64,000 bases of DNA from Allobogoriella deserti (lineage in GTDB: Bacteria; Actinomycetota; Actinomycetes; Actinomycetales; Actinomycetaceae): positions 1 through 64,000 of the forward strand of contig NZ_JBHUEE010000008.1 in NCBI RefSeq assembly GCF_042680605.1, read 5' to 3'. Positions 52,521 through 62,030 of this stretch are shown here, piece by piece; position 1 is the stretch's first letter, and every line of letters starts with the position of its first letter. The notes below the pieces were generated by a model that saw only the letters and a program-made list of their open reading frames with translations, did not search any database and was not told where the DNA came from. Position numbers and translations under genes: made by a program.

Positions 52521-53900
52521 TCAGTTGTGGGCGTGCAACGGCTTGCCGGCCAGGGCCAAGGCCGCTTCGCCCAGGGCCTCGTCCTGCGTGGGGTGAGCGT
52601 GAAGCAGTGCGGCGACATCCTCCGGGTAAGCCTCCCAATTCACGATGAGCTGTCCTTCGCCGACGAGCTCGCCGAGCCGGTCGCCGAGCATATGGACCCC
52701 GACGATCGGGCCGTCCTTCTCGCGCACCAGTTTGACGAACCCGCCGGTCTGGAGGATCTGGGACTTGCCGTTCCCGCCGAGGTTGTACTCGAGCGTGACG
52801 ACGTTCTCCTCGCCGAGCGCCTCGACGGCCTGGGTGTGCGTGAGGCCCACCGAGGCGACGTTGGGATCACAGTAGGTCACCCGTGGGATGCCGGACTCGA
52901 CCACCGGCGCCGGCTTCAACCCGGCGATCTCCTCGGCGACGAAGATGCCCTGCTGGAAGCCCCGGTGGGCGAGCTGGAGACCGGGCACGATGTCCCCGAC
53001 TGCGTACACACCGGGGACCGACGTGCGCAGCCGTTCGTCGGTGCGGACATATCCGCGCTCCAACCGCACGCCCTGCTCGTCGTAGCCCAGCCCCTCGGTC
53101 ATCGGCGCCCGGCCGACGGCGACGAGAAGGATCTCGGACGTGTACGTCCCGCCGTCCTCCGTGCGCACCGTGACTCCCTCGGCGCCCTGCTCCACACCGG
53201 CGAAGCGCGTCCCGGTGTGGAAGGCGATCTTCCGTTTACGGAAGGCACGCTCGAGCGCCTTCGAGACCGAGACGTCCTCGTTCGGGACGAGATTCGGCAG
53301 TGCCTCGAGAATGGTCACCGCGGTCCCGAACGACTGCCACAACGAGGCGAACTCGACACCGATCACTCCGCCGCCGAGCACGATCGCGCTGGCGGGGACG
53401 TGGTCGAGCTCGAGCGCCTGCTCGGAGGTGATGACCCGGCCGCCGATCTCCAGCCCCGGGAGCGTCTTCGACCGCGAGCCGGACGCGAGGATCACATGCT
53501 TGCCGCGGTAACGGACGCCGTCGACCTCGACGGCGTCCGGGGCGACCAGCCGACCCCACCCGTGGACGAGATTCACCTGGCGGGCCGCGACGAGGCCCTG
53601 GAGCCCCTGGTACAGACGGCCCACGACGCCGTCCCTGAAGGAGGCCACGCCGGCCATGTCGATGCCGTCCAGGCTGCCGTTGACACCGACAGCACCGGCG
53701 TGACGGACCATCTCGGCGACCTCGGCGGAGTGCAGCAGCGCCTTGGTGGGGATGCAGCCGCGGTGCAGGCAGGTCCCGCCGAGTTTGTCCCCCTCGACGA
53801 GTGCCACGGTCATCCCGAGCTCGGCGGCCCGCAGTGCCGCCGCGTAACCCCCGCTTCCGGCACCCAGGATGACGATGTCGTAGTCCTGCGAATCTGCCAC
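52521..53900 (-). CDS. lpd: Dihydrolipoyl dehydrogenase (E3)
   Basis: FAD enzyme, 459 aa, that reoxidises the lipoyl arm with NAD+. FAD-binding VILGAGSGGYAAALRAAELG, the redox disulfide GGTCLHRGCIPTKAL, the NAD-binding VLGGGVIGVEFASLW, the second FAD motif VYAVGDIV and the C-terminal active site HAHPTQDEA are all present. GTG 53900 has GGAGAGG upstream. First gene of the lpd-sucB pair; works with both AceE and an oxoglutarate dehydrogenase. Confidence 0.95.
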   Translation of the reverse strand: MADSQDYDIVILGAGSGGYAAALRAAELGMTVALVEGDKLGGTCLHRGCIPTKALLHSAEVAEMVRHAGAVGVNGSLDGIDMAGVASFRDGVVGRLYQGLQGLVAARQVNLVHGWGRLVAPDAVEVDGVRYRGKHVILASGSRSKTLPGLEIGGRVITSEQALELDHVPASAIVLGGGVIGVEFASLWQSFGTAVTILEALPNLVPNEDVSVSKALERAFRKRKIAFHTGTRFAGVEQGAEGVTVRTEDGGTYTSEILLVAVGRAPMTEGLGYDEQGVRLERGYVRTDERLRTSVPGVYAVGDIVPGLQLAHRGFQQGIFVAEEIAGLKPAPVVESGIPRVTYCDPNVASVGLTHTQAVEALGEENVVTLEYNLGGNGKSQILQTGGFVKLVREKDGPIVGVHMLGDRLGELVGEGQLIVNWEAYPEDVAALLHAHPTQDEALGEAALALAGKPLHAHN

Positions 53901-54054
53901 GTACCTCTCCTTGAGCGCGTGACCAACCCTACGTGTACCGGGCCGGTCGCCGACATTGTTCCACCCGCGGGACACCCCGTCGCCTCGCGCTGTCGCGCCC
54001 GTGCCGTTTGTCACACACCGGCCGGCTCCGTGTCGGTCGCCGTACCGTGGTGCC

Positions 54055-54381
54055 ATGCGCCTGCTTTCGCGCCTGCCGTTCGTTCGCCGCCGCCCGGGCG
54101 AGGTGTCCCGGGACGAGAGCAAGGCGCGCACGCTGGCGCATTTCCGGCAGTTCGTGAGCACCCGGCAGGGCGTCGAGGCCTACCTCGAGCCACCGACTCG
54201 CAACGATCCGGTCACCGTCGTGCTCATCGCCGAGACCGGCGAGTGGACTCGCCGGCGAGTGCCGGACGCTCGGACGGGCCGGGCACTCGCGAAGGAGCTC
54301 GGCGTGCCGGTCTACGACGTCATGGTCACCGGATATCCGCCGCGGATGCGGCGGTGGAACTCGCGCAACAAGCACCGGTGA
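54055..54381 (+). CDS. Conserved hypothetical protein
   Basis: 108 aa, soluble and basic, lying between lpd and pepA on the opposite strand. It starts MRLLSRLPFVRRRPGEVSRD, has a central strand-rich piece DPVTVVLIAETGEWTRRRVP and ends VTGYPPRMRRWNSRNKHR. I do not know a function; similar proteins occur at this place in related genomes. The last base lies next to the pepA stop. Confidence 0.65.
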   Translation: MRLLSRLPFVRRRPGEVSRDESKARTLAHFRQFVSTRQGVEAYLEPPTRNDPVTVVLIAETGEWTRRRVPDARTGRALAKELGVPVYDVMVTGYPPRMRRWNSRNKHR

Positions 54382-54382
54382 C

Positions 54383-55858
54383 TCAGCGGCCGGCAGCACT
54401 CTCCAGCAACGTCACCAGGGTCCGCAGGCCCATGCCGGTACCGCCCTTCGGGGTGTAGCCGTACGCCTCGGACTCGTTGAATGCCGGGCCGGCGACATCG
54501 AGGTGCGCCCACGGCGTGTCCGCCACGAACTCCTGGAGGAACAGCCCGGCGGTGAGCATGCCGCCCTCGCGGCCGCCGACGTTGGCGATGTCCGCGACGG
54601 CCGAGTCCAGCGAGGAACGGAGCTCCCGCGGCAGTGGCATCGGCCAGAACTGCTCGCCGGCGGACTCGGCGGCGCCGACGACCTCGCCGCGGATGTCCTC
54701 GGTGCCCATCACCCCGCCCACGCGCGCTCCGAGCGCGACGACCTGCGCGCCGGTCAACGTGGCGATGTCGAGCACCGCGTCCGGGCCCTCCTCGACGGCG
54801 GCGACCAGTGCGTCGGCCATGACAAGGCGTCCCTCGGCGTCGGTGTTGAGGACCTCGACCGTCTTCCCCCCGCGCATCGTCAGCACGTCGGAGGGGCGTT
54901 GCGCGCTCGCTCCCGGCATGTTCTCGGCGAGCGCCAGCCAGCCCGTGACCTTGACCGGCAGGGCGAGCGCGGCAGCCGCCAGCACAGTGTGCAGGACGGT
55001 CGCGGCACCGGCCATGTCGTCCTTCATCGTCTCCATGGACTTCGCGGGCTTGAGCGAGAGGCCGCCGGAGTCGAACGTGATGCCCTTGCCCACCAGGGCG
55101 TAGTGCCGCCTGGCACGCGAGGGCGAGTAACTGAGCTTGACCAGTCGCGGGGGTCGGGCGCTGCCCTGACCGACGCCGGTGATGCCGCCATACTCGCCGG
55201 CCGCGAGCTGCTTCTCGTCGAGGACCGTCACCGAGACCTTGGTGCCCTTCGCCGCGGCTCGCGCGTGATCGGCGAACGTCGCGGGATAGAGGTGGCGCGG
55301 GGAGGCGTTGACCAGGTCCCGGGTGCCGTGGACACCGGTGGCCAGGACGACCGCGCGCTCCAGCGCAGCCTTCGCGTCCTTCCGCCGGGCGAGTGGTGAG
55401 GCCAGCTGCACACGTGTGAGCGGAGCGGGGTCCGTCCTACGGTACTCGGCGAAGCGGTAGGCCCCGTAGAGCGCACCCTCGGCGACGGCGGCCACGTCGT
55501 CGACCTCGTCGGCCGGCAGGGCGAGGACAGCCGAGCCGACACCGGACAGGCTGCGGGTGGCGGCGCCGGCACCGCGGCGCAGCCCCTCGCGGTCCGGTGC
55601 CTGCCCGGTCAGCGAACCGACACCGGTCAGCACGACCACGTCGGCTGCCACGTCCTCGTCCGCCGGGACGCGGACCACCTCGTCGACGGTGCCGCGCACA
55701 CCGAGCGCGGGCAACGCCTTCGCCAGCCGCGTCAGGGCCTTACCGCCGAGCGCGGACGGGAGGAGCCGCGGTCCGTCCTCGGTCGCGGCCACCGCCACCA
55801 CGAGGGCGTCGGCAGAGAGTTTGGCGGGATCCTTGGCTGTCAGCTCGATATCCGTCAC
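54383..55858 (-). CDS. pepA: Leucyl aminopeptidase (M17)
   Basis: Two-zinc aminopeptidase, 491 aa. The C-terminal catalytic half shows the metal ligands and catalytic Lys/Arg: LVGKGITFDSGGLSLKPA, MKDDMAGAATVLH and NTDAEGRLVMADAL. The N-terminal macro-like domain is normal in length. GTG 55858 (VTDIELTAKDP) is the only well-placed start. Divergent from the two small membrane proteins that follow. Confidence 0.94.
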   Translation of the reverse strand: MTDIELTAKDPAKLSADALVVAVAATEDGPRLLPSALGGKALTRLAKALPALGVRGTVDEVVRVPADEDVAADVVVLTGVGSLTGQAPDREGLRRGAGAATRSLSGVGSAVLALPADEVDDVAAVAEGALYGAYRFAEYRRTDPAPLTRVQLASPLARRKDAKAALERAVVLATGVHGTRDLVNASPRHLYPATFADHARAAAKGTKVSVTVLDEKQLAAGEYGGITGVGQGSARPPRLVKLSYSPSRARRHYALVGKGITFDSGGLSLKPAKSMETMKDDMAGAATVLHTVLAAAALALPVKVTGWLALAENMPGASAQRPSDVLTMRGGKTVEVLNTDAEGRLVMADALVAAVEEGPDAVLDIATLTGAQVVALGARVGGVMGTEDIRGEVVGAAESAGEQFWPMPLPRELRSSLDSAVADIANVGGREGGMLTAGLFLQEFVADTPWAHLDVAGPAFNESEAYGYTPKGGTGMGLRTLVTLLESAAGR

Positions 55859-55922
55859 GATCAGCGATGCTAACCCGCGAGCCCGGTGCGCCGGCGGCGG
55901 CGGGCGGAGGTAGTCTCCCGGG

Positions 55923-56276
55923 GTGCTCGTCTGCGTCCTGGCCGCCGCCGCTGCCAGCGGCCTGCTCGGACTGTGGTCCGCCTGGCACCTGGTGCGGGGG
56001 CGGCCGGTGGTGTTCCGGCAGCTCATCGGCGCCGCCGTCGTCGAACTGGCGTTGCTCGCGCAGCTCGTGGCCGGTCTCGTGGCCACCATTCGGGGGGCCA
56101 CTCTGCACGAGCCCTGGACCTTCTGGGGGTACGTCATCACCGCGTTGTTCCTGCTGCCCGTCGCCGCCGTCTGGGCGATGGCCGACCGCACACGCACGAG
56201 TTCGCTCGCGCTGCTCGTTATCTGTGTCGCGCTGCTGGCGATGCAGGCACGAATCTGGCAGGTGTGGTCCGCGTGA
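55923..56276 (+). CDS. Small membrane protein
   Basis: 117 aa with four predicted membrane segments (VCVLAAAAASGLLGLWSAWH, LIGAAVVELALLAQLVAGLV, FWGYVITALFLLPVAAVWAM, LALLVICVALLAMQARIW). No family name is recognised. GTG 55923. It overlaps the next membrane protein gene by GTGA and leads into pyrD: a three-gene coupled operon. Confidence 0.7.
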   Translation: MLVCVLAAAAASGLLGLWSAWHLVRGRPVVFRQLIGAAVVELALLAQLVAGLVATIRGATLHEPWTFWGYVITALFLLPVAAVWAMADRTRTSSLALLVICVALLAMQARIWQVWSA

Positions 56277-56722
56277 GCGACGAGGTGCGGACGCACTCCG
56301 CGGAGGACACGCGGCGACCGGCGTACGGCGTGGGCCGCGTGCTTATCCTCGTCTACGGCATCTTCGCGCTCGCGGCGACCGCCCGGGCCACTGTTCAGCT
56401 CATGACGCGTGCGGGCGAGGCGCCGCTAGCCTACTCGCTGTCAGCGGTCGCCGGACTCGTCTACATCCTGGCGACGGTCGCCCTCGCGCACAACGGGCGC
56501 CGCATGCGCCGCGTCGGCTGGATCACGGTGCTGGTCGAGCTCGCCGGCGTCGTCACCGTCGGCGTCCTGACCACGCTCGAGCCGCAGCTGTTCGCCGACG
56601 ACTCGGTCTGGAGCCGGTTCGGCGCGGGGTACGGGTATGTTCCTGCGCTTCTGCCGGTGCTCGGGATCGCGTGGCTCTGGCACAGCGCGCCCGCGCGGAT
56701 CGCGGCCCGGGCGGACCGATGA
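56273..56722 (+). CDS. Small integral membrane protein
   Basis: 149 aa with four predicted membrane segments, starting VSDEVRTHSAEDTRRPAYGV then VLILVYGIFALAATARATV. It includes GWITVLVELAGVVTVGVLTT and a YVPALLPVLGIAWLW segment. No family recognised with certainty. It overlaps its neighbours on both sides (GTGA, ATGA), so it is co-translated with pyrD. Confidence 0.7.
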   Translation: MSDEVRTHSAEDTRRPAYGVGRVLILVYGIFALAATARATVQLMTRAGEAPLAYSLSAVAGLVYILATVALAHNGRRMRRVGWITVLVELAGVVTVGVLTTLEPQLFADDSVWSRFGAGYGYVPALLPVLGIAWLWHSAPARIAARADR

Positions 56723-57774
56723 TCTATCGGCAGTTGTTCGACCACGTGCTCGTCCGGCTCGATCCCGAGGACGCTCACACCCGCGCCATGGATCTCATTC
56801 GTACGGTCGCAGCCGTGCCGTTTCTCTCTGATGCCGTGCGCGCCGTCCTCGGCCGGCGTCCGGCCGCCCCGGTCACGGTCCCGGGCCTCCCACGGCCGGT
56901 GCCCGGGTTGCTCGGCCTCGCGGCGGGCATGGACAAGCACGCCGACACGGTCCTCGGGATGGACATGCTCGGGTTCGGTTTCGTCGAAGTCGGCACGGTC
57001 ACGGCACGCGCCCAGCCCGGCAACGAACGGCCTCGCCTCTGGCGCGAGCTCGAACTCGGGGCCCTGCGCAACCGCATGGGTTTCAACAACGACGGCGCCG
57101 CCGCGGCCGGGCGCCGTCTCCAGCGGCTGCGCCGTACCAGGCGGGGGCGGCGCGTCATCGTCGGCGCGAACATCGGCAAGTCGAAGGTGACGCCCCTCGA
57201 AGAAGCCGTGGGTGACTACGAGAGCTCGGCACGCGAGGTCGCACGGTGGGCGGACTACCTGGTCGTCAACGTCTCCTCGCCCAACACGCCCGGCCTGCGC
57301 GATCTGCAGTCCGTCGAGGCTCTCCGCCCCATCCTCGAGGCGGTCCAGGCCGTGGCAGACCGGACGGCCGGACGCCGGATGCCGTTGCTGGTCAAGATTG
57401 CTCCGGACCTCGCCGACGCGGACGTCGACCGGGTCGCGGACCTCGTCCTCGATCTTGGCCTGACCGGTGTGGTCGCCACCAACACCACGATCGCGCACCA
57501 CCTGGGACCCGGCGGACTGTCCGGCCGGCCCCTGAGTGAGCGCGCCGTCGACGTCGTCGCGCGACTGCGCGCCCGACTCGGACCGGATCGGCTCATCATC
57601 GGTGTCGGAGGGATCGGAGGGGTGGCCGACGCCCGTGCGATGCTCGCCGCCGGTGCGGACCTGCTCCAGGCCTACTCCGCCTTCGTCTACGAGGGACCGG
57701 CGTGGCCGGGGCGGGTGAACCGCGCGCTGGCCGAGGCCTCGATGCGACTCAGGCCGGGTACTGACCGCGCTTGA
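56719..57774 (+). CDS. pyrD: Dihydroorotate dehydrogenase (quinone), class 2
   Basis: Fourth step of pyrimidine synthesis, oxidising dihydroorotate and passing electrons to membrane quinone. FMN enzyme, 351 aa. The N-terminal helical extension (MIYRQLFDHVLVRLDPEDAH) marks class 2. Catalytic Ser lies in VVNVSSPNTPGLRDLQ; ALRNRMGFNN, ANIGKSK and the FMN-phosphate GVGGIGGVADARAML loops are clear. The 3' end overlaps the opposite DUF3043 gene by 26 bases. Confidence 0.94.
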   Translation: MIYRQLFDHVLVRLDPEDAHTRAMDLIRTVAAVPFLSDAVRAVLGRRPAAPVTVPGLPRPVPGLLGLAAGMDKHADTVLGMDMLGFGFVEVGTVTARAQPGNERPRLWRELELGALRNRMGFNNDGAAAAGRRLQRLRRTRRGRRVIVGANIGKSKVTPLEEAVGDYESSAREVARWADYLVVNVSSPNTPGLRDLQSVEALRPILEAVQAVADRTAGRRMPLLVKIAPDLADADVDRVADLVLDLGLTGVVATNTTIAHHLGPGGLSGRPLSERAVDVVARLRARLGPDRLIIGVGGIGGVADARAMLAAGADLLQAYSAFVYEGPAWPGRVNRALAEASMRLRPGTDRA

Positions 57775-58330
57775 CCTGCGGGCGGGGCTGTCGCATCCGA
57801 CGGAAGTAGAACGCGCGGGTGAACGCGTACAGGCCCGTCCACTTCGGGATCTCGCTCTCGTCGAACGTCCGCCGCAGGCGACGCTTGAGCAGCTGGACCA
57901 TGACGACGCCGTCGAGGATCGACAGCAGCAGCAGCGCGTAAGTCCCGAGGACCACGATGTTCGCCAGCTCGGGGAACGTGCCCACGAAGAGCATGGCGAT
58001 GATCATCAGGAGTGCGACCGGCATGAAGATCTCGGCCACCGAGAACCGCGCGTCGACGTAGTCCCGGGCGTACCGGCGCACCCGCCCCTTGTCCCGGATC
58101 GGCAGGTAGCGCTCCTCGCCGGTGATCATCGCCTCGCGCTGCTTGCGCCACATCTCGTTTCGCTGCTCGCGCTGGCGCCGCTTCGCCTCCTTGCGGTCGT
58201 CCGGCACCAGCGGACGCCGGTTACGCATCTCCGCCTCGCGGCGTTTCGGCGTCGGCCGGCCCTTGCCCGCCGGCTGCTCGTCCGCCGCCGGTTCGGGTTC
58301 CTCCACGGGGGTGCGCTTGCGTCCGATCAC
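57749..58330 (-). CDS. DUF3043 membrane protein
   Basis: About 193 aa conserved actinobacterial protein: a highly charged N-terminal 100 residues (RKEAKRRQREQRNEMWRKQR) and two membrane segments (FMPVALLMIIAMLFVGTF, IVVLGTYALLLLSILDGVVM), ending in basic residues. DUF3043; function unknown. GTG 58330 begins MIGRKRTPVEE. Confidence 0.85.
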   Translation of the reverse strand: MIGRKRTPVEEPEPAADEQPAGKGRPTPKRREAEMRNRRPLVPDDRKEAKRRQREQRNEMWRKQREAMITGEERYLPIRDKGRVRRYARDYVDARFSVAEIFMPVALLMIIAMLFVGTFPELANIVVLGTYALLLLSILDGVVMVQLLKRRLRRTFDESEIPKWTGLYAFTRAFYFRRMRQPRPQVKRGQYPA

Positions 58331-58385
58331 CCCAGCAGGGTAGTCGACGACGGGCCCGGCCCGGGCGGGCGTTAGTCTCGCGGTC

Positions 58386-59747
58386 GTGACCGACATCGAC
58401 TCCCTGACACGACGTACGCACGAGGCCTTCCCCGCGATCCGGACCGATCTCGAGACCCTGGTGCGCATCCCCAGCGTGTCCGCCCCGGCGTTCGATCAGG
58501 ACCAGATCCGCGCCAGTGCGGAAGCGGTCGCCGGACTGCTGCGTGAGGCGGGGATGCCGCAGGTCGACATCCTGACGGCGACGACGCCCGACGGTGACGT
58601 CAGCCGCCCCGCCGTCGTCGCGCACCGGCCCGGCCCCGCGGGCGCCCCGACCGTCCTGCTGTACGCGCACCACGATGTCCAGCCCCCCGGCCCGGCGGAG
58701 CGGTGGACGGGTGAGCCGTTCACCCCTCAGGAGCGCGACGGGCGTCTGTACGGGCGCGGCGCCGCCGACGACAAAGCCGGGATCATGGCGCACGTCGGGG
58801 CACTGCGTGTGCTCGGCGACTCGCTCGGCGTCGGCGTGACCGTCTTCGCCGAGGGCGAGGAGGAGATCGGCTCACCGACGTTCGCCCACTTCCTCGCGAC
58901 CCACGCCGACCGGTTGCGCGCCGACGTCATCGTCGTCGCCGATTCCAACAACTGGAAGGTCGGGGTGCCGGCACTGACGACATCGTTGCGCGGTCTCGTG
59001 GACTGCGAGGTCGAGGTCCGGGTGCTCGATCACGCCGTCCACTCCGGCATGTTCGGCGGTCCGGTGCTCGACGCCGTCACGCTCATGGCGCGTCTCATCG
59101 CGACCTTGCACGACGACGCCGGCGATGTCGCCGTCGAGGGTCTGGTCCGTCGTGACGATGTCGACGTCGACTACCCAGAGGACGATCTACGGGCGGACGC
59201 GGGCGTCGTCGACGGATACCGGCTCGCCGGGCGCGGACCGATCACGGCGCGGATGTGGCGCAAGCCGGCGCTGTCCGTCATCGGTCTCGACGCCACCGCC
59301 GTGGCGGCGGCATCCAACACCCTCGCCCCCGCGTGCCGCGCCAAGCTCTCACTGCGCACCGCACCCGGTCAGGATCCGGCCGAGGCCGAACGGTTGCTGC
59401 ACGACCACCTCCGCGCACACGCCCCCTTCGGGGCACAGGTGACGGTCACTGCGGGCGAGCGCGCCCAGGCGTTCGCCGGCCCGGCCGACACCGAGGCGAT
59501 GCGGACCGCACGCTGGGCCTTCCGTCAGTCCTGGGGCCGCGAGCCGGTCGACATCGGCGTGGGCGGGTCGATCCCCTTCATCTCGGATCTGAAAGCCGTC
59601 TTCCCCGATGCCGACATCCTCGTCACCGGGGTCGAGGACCCTGATTCGCGCGCCCACAGCGAGGACGAATCCGTCCACCTGGCCGAGCTGGAGAAGGTGG
59701 TCCTGGCCGAGGCCCTCCTGCTCGCCCGGCTGGGCGGCTCGCTGTAG
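58386..59747 (+). CDS. M20-family dipeptidase
   Basis: 453 aa zinc metallopeptidase of the M20 family. The first metal His is in YAHHDVQPPG, the bridging Asp in YGRGAADDKAG, the catalytic Glu pair in FAEGEEEIGSP, and the dimerisation domain includes DHAVHSGMFGGPV. It probably hydrolyses dipeptides or N-acyl amino acids. GTG 58386. The stop codon directly abuts the stop of the next gene on the other strand. Confidence 0.9.
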   Translation: MTDIDSLTRRTHEAFPAIRTDLETLVRIPSVSAPAFDQDQIRASAEAVAGLLREAGMPQVDILTATTPDGDVSRPAVVAHRPGPAGAPTVLLYAHHDVQPPGPAERWTGEPFTPQERDGRLYGRGAADDKAGIMAHVGALRVLGDSLGVGVTVFAEGEEEIGSPTFAHFLATHADRLRADVIVVADSNNWKVGVPALTTSLRGLVDCEVEVRVLDHAVHSGMFGGPVLDAVTLMARLIATLHDDAGDVAVEGLVRRDDVDVDYPEDDLRADAGVVDGYRLAGRGPITARMWRKPALSVIGLDATAVAAASNTLAPACRAKLSLRTAPGQDPAEAERLLHDHLRAHAPFGAQVTVTAGERAQAFAGPADTEAMRTARWAFRQSWGREPVDIGVGGSIPFISDLKAVFPDADILVTGVEDPDSRAHSEDESVHLAELEKVVLAEALLLARLGGSL

Positions 59748-60203
59748 TCAGCCCTGGTCGTCTCGGCCTTCCTGTCCGTCCTCGCCGCCTTCGCCGTCCT
59801 GGCCGTCCTGAGACTGGTCGGTCTCGCTCTGCCCGTCGTCCGATCCTGCGTCGTCGGATCCGCCCGCGCCCGGCTCGGTCTCGCTGAGGTCGAACTCGAC
59901 AGTCCCGGTCTCGGTGTCCACGGAGGTCACGGTCGCCGTGACGGTGAAGGCCGAGTCCGGGTCGTCCTCGTTGGCGACATCACACGTCGCCTCCGCGCCC
60001 TCCTCGGCCGGCAGCTCCTCCTCGCAGGTCACGCTCGGGCGCACCCCGACCTCGTCCTCCATGGCGTCCGCGATCTGTTCCTCGAGCGCGCCGGGCGAGA
60101 CTGGCTCGACCGACTGCTCGCCGGAGCACGCGGTCACCATCACCAGGCAGGCGGTGCCGGCCGCGAACGCGGCGGCACGCTGGACGGTGCGGGGCGCATG
60201 CAT
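59748..60203 (-). CDS. DUF4333 lipoprotein
   Basis: About 151 aa secreted lipoprotein. The signal sequence ends in the lipobox VTAC. The domain (EEQIADAMEDEVGVRP, SVTCEEELPAEEGAEATCDV with two Cys) fits DUF4333. The last 40 residues are a low-complexity acidic tail rich in Asp, Gly, Gln and Ser (GSDDAGSDDGQSETDQSQDG). Function unknown. ATG 60203. Confidence 0.8.
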   Translation of the reverse strand: MHAPRTVQRAAAFAAGTACLVMVTACSGEQSVEPVSPGALEEQIADAMEDEVGVRPSVTCEEELPAEEGAEATCDVANEDDPDSAFTVTATVTSVDTETGTVEFDLSETEPGAGGSDDAGSDDGQSETDQSQDGQDGEGGEDGQEGRDDQG

Positions 60204-60280
60204 GGCGCAGATGGTGCCACAGCTGCAGCGCGGACGAGGCACCCGTGTCCCGTGGACGCCGTACCCGGCATGATGGCCCG

Positions 60281-61408
60281 GTGCACGTCCTCATCGCGCC
60301 CGACCGATTCTCCGGCCCGTCGAACGCGGTGCAGGCCGCCCGCCTCTTCGCCACCGGGTGGGCCTCGAGCGCGCCCGGTGACGACGTGCACACCCTCCCG
60401 ATGTCCGACGGGTCAGCGGGCCTGCTCGAGGCGATCGGCGCCGCCCGGCCCGGGGAGCTCGTCCCCGTCGAGACCTCCGACCCCCTCGGCGGTGCCACGG
60501 TCGCCGCCGTGCTCCACGTCGACGGAGTCGGTGGCGGGACCGCGTACGTCGAGGCCGACCAGGCCATCGGCCGGCACCTCGTGGATCCGGGCGATTGGGA
60601 GCGGAGCGTGCGGACGGGGACGTCCGCACCGTTGGCGCCGCTTCTGGAGGCGGCGGCGAGTACCGGCGCCGGCCGCATCGTGGTCGGGGTCCCGGGGCGG
60701 GCGGCCACGCACGACGGCGGGCGAGGGCTCATCGAGGCTCTCGGCGGCATAGCGCGCGCACGACAGCTGCTCGCCGGGAGGGATCTGGTGCTCGCGGTGG
60801 CCGACGACCTGCCGCTGCTCGGGCTGCACGGTGCGGGCGCCGTCCTCGGGGAGGAGCCGGAGATCGGGCCCGGGCTCGCCCAGGAGCTCGAGCGTCAGGT
60901 CGCCGGCTGGGTGGCGCAGGTCGAGGACCACGGCCCTTCGGGCGGGATCGACCTGCTCACCGGCTCCGAACGCGTGACCACCGCTCCGCCGTCGGGGCGC
61001 GCGCCGGGCAGCGGTGCCGCAGGCGGGGTGGCTTTCGCCCTGCGGCTGCTCGGCGGGCGGGCGCTGCCCGGCGCCGACGTGGTCGCGGGGGAGATCGGGC
61101 TTGCGGGCGCCGTCGCCGGGACGGACCTGATTCTCACCGGAACGGCCGTCTTCGATGCGCCTGGGCTGACCCAATCGGTGGTGGCGACGGTCGCCCACCA
61201 CGCGCTCGATCGCGCGATCCCGGTGGTCGTGGTCGCCGAGGAACTGCGCACCTCCCGCCGCGAGATCGCCCCGCTCGGCATCTCCGGGGCCTACGAGGTC
61301 CGCGATCGTTCGCGCGTGCGTCCGACGGCGCCCCGACCCGGCGCGGGCGAGCTGGCCGAGGCGGTGCGTGCGCGCGTCGCGCGACTGGCCCTGACCTGGT
61401 CCACGTGA
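60281..61408 (+). CDS. Glycerate kinase
   Basis: Family of glycerate 2-kinases (GarK/GlxK type), 375 aa. The opening VHVLIAPDRFSGPSNAVQAA matches the APDSFKGS block, though with RF for the usual SFK. The active loop is VPGRAATHDGGRGLIEALGG, and later AGGVAFALRLLGGRALPGAD and DLILTGTAVFDAPGLTQ are typical. Several usual positions are altered, so substrate preference may differ. GTG 60281. Confidence 0.8.
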   Translation: MHVLIAPDRFSGPSNAVQAARLFATGWASSAPGDDVHTLPMSDGSAGLLEAIGAARPGELVPVETSDPLGGATVAAVLHVDGVGGGTAYVEADQAIGRHLVDPGDWERSVRTGTSAPLAPLLEAAASTGAGRIVVGVPGRAATHDGGRGLIEALGGIARARQLLAGRDLVLAVADDLPLLGLHGAGAVLGEEPEIGPGLAQELERQVAGWVAQVEDHGPSGGIDLLTGSERVTTAPPSGRAPGSGAAGGVAFALRLLGGRALPGADVVAGEIGLAGAVAGTDLILTGTAVFDAPGLTQSVVATVAHHALDRAIPVVVVAEELRTSRREIAPLGISGAYEVRDRSRVRPTAPRPGAGELAEAVRARVARLALTWST

Positions 61409-61585
61409 GTCAGGACGCACCGGCTGCATCGTGCGCCACGGCGGAGTTGCGGAGCGCGCGTACCGCGCGGCCCGTGCACGCGGTGCCGCTGACGACGTAC
61501 GCTGGCCGGGGAACAAAGCATGCGGCCGACCGTGTTTGCCGTGTCGAAGAGCCGTCCAGGCGTACCCGAGAAGCTGGAGAGTGTG

Positions 61586-61939
61586 ATGAGCGAGACCGCC
61601 GAGCAGGTCGCCACCCACGGGGTCGTCCTCACCGACGTCGCCGCCGACAAGGTTCGAACGCTGCTGGAACAGGAAGGGCGCGACGACCTGCGCCTGCGCG
61701 TCGCGGTCCAGCCCGGCGGCTGCTCGGGCCTGATTTATCAGCTCTACTTCGACGAGCGCGTCCTCGACGGCGATGCGCTGCGCGAATTCGGCGGCGTCGA
61801 GGTGATCGTCGACCGGATGTCGGTGCCGTACCTCGAGGGCGCGACCATCGACTTCGCGGACACCATCGAGAAGCAGGGCTTCACCATCGACAACCCGAAC
61901 GCGACGGGATCCTGCGCCTGCGGCGACTCCTTCCACTGA
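61586..61939 (+). CDS. erpA: Iron-sulfur insertion protein, A-type carrier
   Basis: 117 aa A-type scaffold that delivers Fe-S clusters. The three conserved Cys are visible in QPGGCSGLIYQLYFD and in the C-terminal SCACGDSFH. ErpA-like by the long DNPNATGSCACG end. GGAGAG lies nine bases before ATG 61586. Possible clients encoded nearby include LipA. About 175 gene-free bases precede it. Confidence 0.9.
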   Translation: MSETAEQVATHGVVLTDVAADKVRTLLEQEGRDDLRLRVAVQPGGCSGLIYQLYFDERVLDGDALREFGGVEVIVDRMSVPYLEGATIDFADTIEKQGFTIDNPNATGSCACGDSFH

Positions 61940-61969
61940 GCCGTCCGCAACACCCCGTACGACCCCGAT

Positions 61970-61998
61970 GGCCCCGTGCCGGTACTCCGGGCGGGGCC
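61970..61998 (+). terminator. erpA terminator hairpin
   Basis: GGCCCCG (61970-61976) pairs with CGGGGCC (61992-61998), with an inner CCGG/CCGG extension. It lies 31 bases after the erpA stop and before the FKBP gene. Confidence 0.7.
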
Positions 61999-62030
61999 GT
62001 CGTCATGTCCAGCCCACGAAGGAGACCTCC